Shown: positions 61,360 through 64,000 of the stretch, piece after piece
Layout of the letters: each line of letters opens with the position of its first letter
Numbering within the stretch: position 1 is the stretch's first letter
NCBI GenBank assembly: GCA_964019155.1
Contig: OZ025240.1
Span: forward strand, 78,049,181-78,113,180
DNA from: Osedax fenrisi
Lineage: Eukaryota; Annelida; Polychaeta; Sabellida; Siboglinidae
DNA length: 64,000 nucleotides
Direction of reading: 5' to 3'
The notes under the pieces: model-generated
Databases searched by the model: none
Told to the model about the DNA's origin: nothing
The model's input: the letters and a program-made list of their open reading frames with translations, nothing else
Position numbers and translations under genes: made by a program

Positions 61360-64000
61360 AACAAAGTATTTGAAATTTTACAGCACTATTTGGTTCATTT
61401 ATATATTAGTTTTATTTCATTAGTATTATAAAATAGTTATTTGTATACCATTATTAGATTTTTGGTTGAGTTTATTTTATTTATAATTTTGTTTTCTAAT
61501 TATATATTTACGTATATTTACATTTCTTTATATTACTTTATATTAATAACATTTAGTTATAGTTAGTAGTATTTAAATATATATTTTTAATTATTATTAG
61601 TATTAGTTTTATTTTATTATATTAACATTTATATTAGAGTTATAGTTGTATTTATAATATTTATAATTTGTCACTATATTTTACACATCTATATATATAT
61701 ATTATTTTATAAATTATACAACACTATTATTGCTTTATGTTATCTATAAACCATACATAATAACATTTAATTTCTATAAACTACTATGGTAATTAGATAA
61801 ACTGTATTTTCTTTATTTTATAATAGTGATTTTTACTTAGTAAAACTTTAGATGTGTTTTACTCAGAATAATTATTTTTTACTACCTAGATGAATATAAA
61901 TTATGTATGAAAAGTATTAAAGTATGTTTAGAACAATTTAGCATAGGTATCCTAACAATTTTGTTTTGCTATATGTAAATGGTATATGAATAAATAACAT
62001 TATGTTGTTCAATTTTTGTAAATATTATTGAAAAGAGACAATATTGGTATAAATTTAAAAAAATATTGGTTTAAATAAATTAGACATAATAAATAATATA
62101 GTTATACATGAAATAAATAATATTAAAAAAAATAGATAGTTAAATTCGTTGAATAGTTGCATAAACGTAGATTTTAATGGATATTTGTATTTCTTATCTA
62201 TTAACATGTAAATGCGTGAAATGGCGTGCGCACTGATATACCCTTAAGTAAATAATATTTAAATGATTTCTATAAAATGTTGTCTAATGTTATTGAATAT
62301 TTAGGTGATAGTTGTTCCAAAGTTTTGGAATAAAAATTGTTATATTATTTATTATAGATTTAGTATATTATAGTTTTGATTTTATTATATATTTCTGAAA
62401 CTAAAGATGGTATTTATGGAATGCACATGGAGTATAGAAATGGTGATAGATTTAGACAATAAAATAGAGGGGTCATACAGACATCAACTTTTTTACTATA
62501 TTAAAATTTCATAAAAGCTTCTAATTTCTTAAATAAAATTTACAAAATAAACCATTTTTTTTTAGAACACAGTTTTTCATTTTGTATTAGAAGAAAAAAC
62601 ACACAATGATATTATTAGTGTTGTAGAAGTTGTAGAGTTAATAAAAAACATGTTTTAAACAAAGAATAAAACCAGAAAAAAAAACAAGAGACATCAATTT
62701 TATAGAAATATAAATTTATATATTATTTCAATTTTAATTGAAAAATGAATGATTTAATAAATGTATAAAATAAATGTATAAAAATATAATATTATTATAG
62801 TAGTAAAATTAATTATTTAATATTTTTATATAATAAATTATTATTAATAATTGAAAAATGAATGATAATTTAATAAATGTATACAAATATAATATTAATA
62901 TTATGAAAGTAAAATATTATATAATAAAGTAAAATTAGATATATTTTATGTATTGATATAATAAATAATATATATCATATTATATATTAACATAATATAT
63001 ATATATTATTATATAATTTATTATATTAAAATAGAAAATTTAATAATATAATAAATTTAAATTTCCAAAATAAAACAATAAAAATCGATCTGCATATACA
63101 AATGACATGGCGTATAATGGGAAATATTTACTTTCAATCTTTTTATTTCTATTTTTACTCAACATTTTATAGTAGATTAGTCAATAATAGCCCTAATAAA
63201 GTTTTGATTTGATGTTTATTTTATCGATAACTATTAGATACAAAGTCACTGATACATAATTTAAAAAATGATCATGATTAATTCACAAATACTAAGTGTA
63301 AGTTATATATATATATTGTATATGATGTTATTGCAAGTGCATAGGAGTAATATATTATATATTAAGTAATATATTATCATGTACATATAGTGTTTATAGT
63401 GAATGAATTGAATTTGAAAATGCTTGTTATATCATAATAAATAGGTATATCAATATATAATAGTTATTTTTATATGAACTAATTAAATGTTATGTGGATT
63501 TATTGATCACATGGAATATTCGTATTTTTTGAGAGAAAAAATTATATTTTATAAAATATGTATTTTAAAAGATTATTAAAGACAAAAATATCAGATAAAT
63601 TAATTTATATTGTTCATTATTATATTATATATTGTGAAAAATATATAAAATATAATTAGTAATTAAATTTAAATTAATTTAAAAAAATAAATAGTTTACT
63701 TTACTCGAGTTACTCTGAATAATGATTTTTCACAATTTAACATCACATAATTTATAAAATTATTAACCCTTTTAATGCAGAATCGCGGTGAGATATAGCT
63801 GCTAAAGAAGCAGCGTCCCTCTAATTATATATAAAATGTGTTAAATCATATAATTAAATGTCTTATAATATGCAATTTATTAAATATACATAAAAAATTA
63901 AATATGCATTAATTTCAAAATATTCTAATATATTATATTATATCAAAATAATAATACTGTTATATGTTTAATGTGATATATTATAATATATTTATAAAAT
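61360..64000. other. AT-rich sequence, no gene seen
   Basis: No convincing exon. A minus-strand form of the AATTATTCTGAGTAAA motif is near 61858-61880, and a variant near 63712. TTAACCCTTTTAATGCAG at 63764 followed by a GC-richer stretch looks like the end of a TTAA-type (piggyBac-like) element whose other end would lie past the window. Confidence 0.45.

Noticed and set aside
62396..62520. Possible SR-gene exon (an open frame with EMVIDLDNKIEG resembling the end of RRM2)
   Set aside because: The frame does not match the phase left by the exon ending at 59774 without dropping the expected V-x-E-F strand; the resemblance is short and likely chance.

Overview
The window is a very AT-rich piece of an animal nuclear genome. 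The evidence is split genes with GT-AG introns, animal-type genes (an RNF220-like RING ubiquitin ligase and an SRSF4/5/6-type splicing factor), animal non-LTR retrotransposons (RTE/BovB-like and CR1/L2/jockey-like), a tRNA-derived SINE, many short terminal-inverted-repeat DNA elements, and pervasive (TA)n microsatellites. I cannot name the species; an invertebrate metazoan fits best. Almost all long open frames are microsatellite translations. The real genes have small exons that only show when homology, splice sites and phase are read together.

Layout. Positions 1-20500 are gene-poor: three copies of repeat family A (1074, 9662, 17546), one copy of family B (about 16300), two decayed LINE fragments (8815-9160 and 9320-9540), a 420-bp (TC)n tract and other microsatellites. 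Positions 20546-24684 hold nested DNA transposons: a TIR element containing a family B element, then a hAT-like element with a perfect 8-bp target duplication that contains a second TIR element, which contains a LINE 3' end. Positions 26430-32971 (minus strand) encode an RNF220-like E3 ligase in about a dozen exons, with a TIR MITE and a tRNA-derived SINE in its introns. Candidate minus-strand exons of the same or a neighbouring gene lie at 35313-37464. Positions 38419-41440 hold one degraded RTE/BovB-like retrotransposon with an internal deletion in its reverse transcriptase. Positions 41441-52600 are AT-rich with several MITEs, a wrecked LINE RT and a long hairpin. Positions 53116-59774 (plus strand) encode the first five coding exons of an SRSF4/5/6-like SR protein: RRM1, a Gly-rich hinge and the start of RRM2. 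The gene continues past the window or into exons I could not find. The remainder, to 64000, is AT-rich with a cluster of four identical 12-bp palindromes.

How the parts relate. The two genes are not obviously linked in function: one is a ubiquitin ligase, the other a pre-mRNA splicing factor. The SR gene has a 49-nt intronic exon candidate with good splice sites and an in-frame stop, matching the poison-exon autoregulation known for SR genes. Much of the remaining structure is transposon biology, including two element families with different sequences but the same terminal GGGGAAA core and the same internal layout, and inverted MITE pairs around the SR gene.
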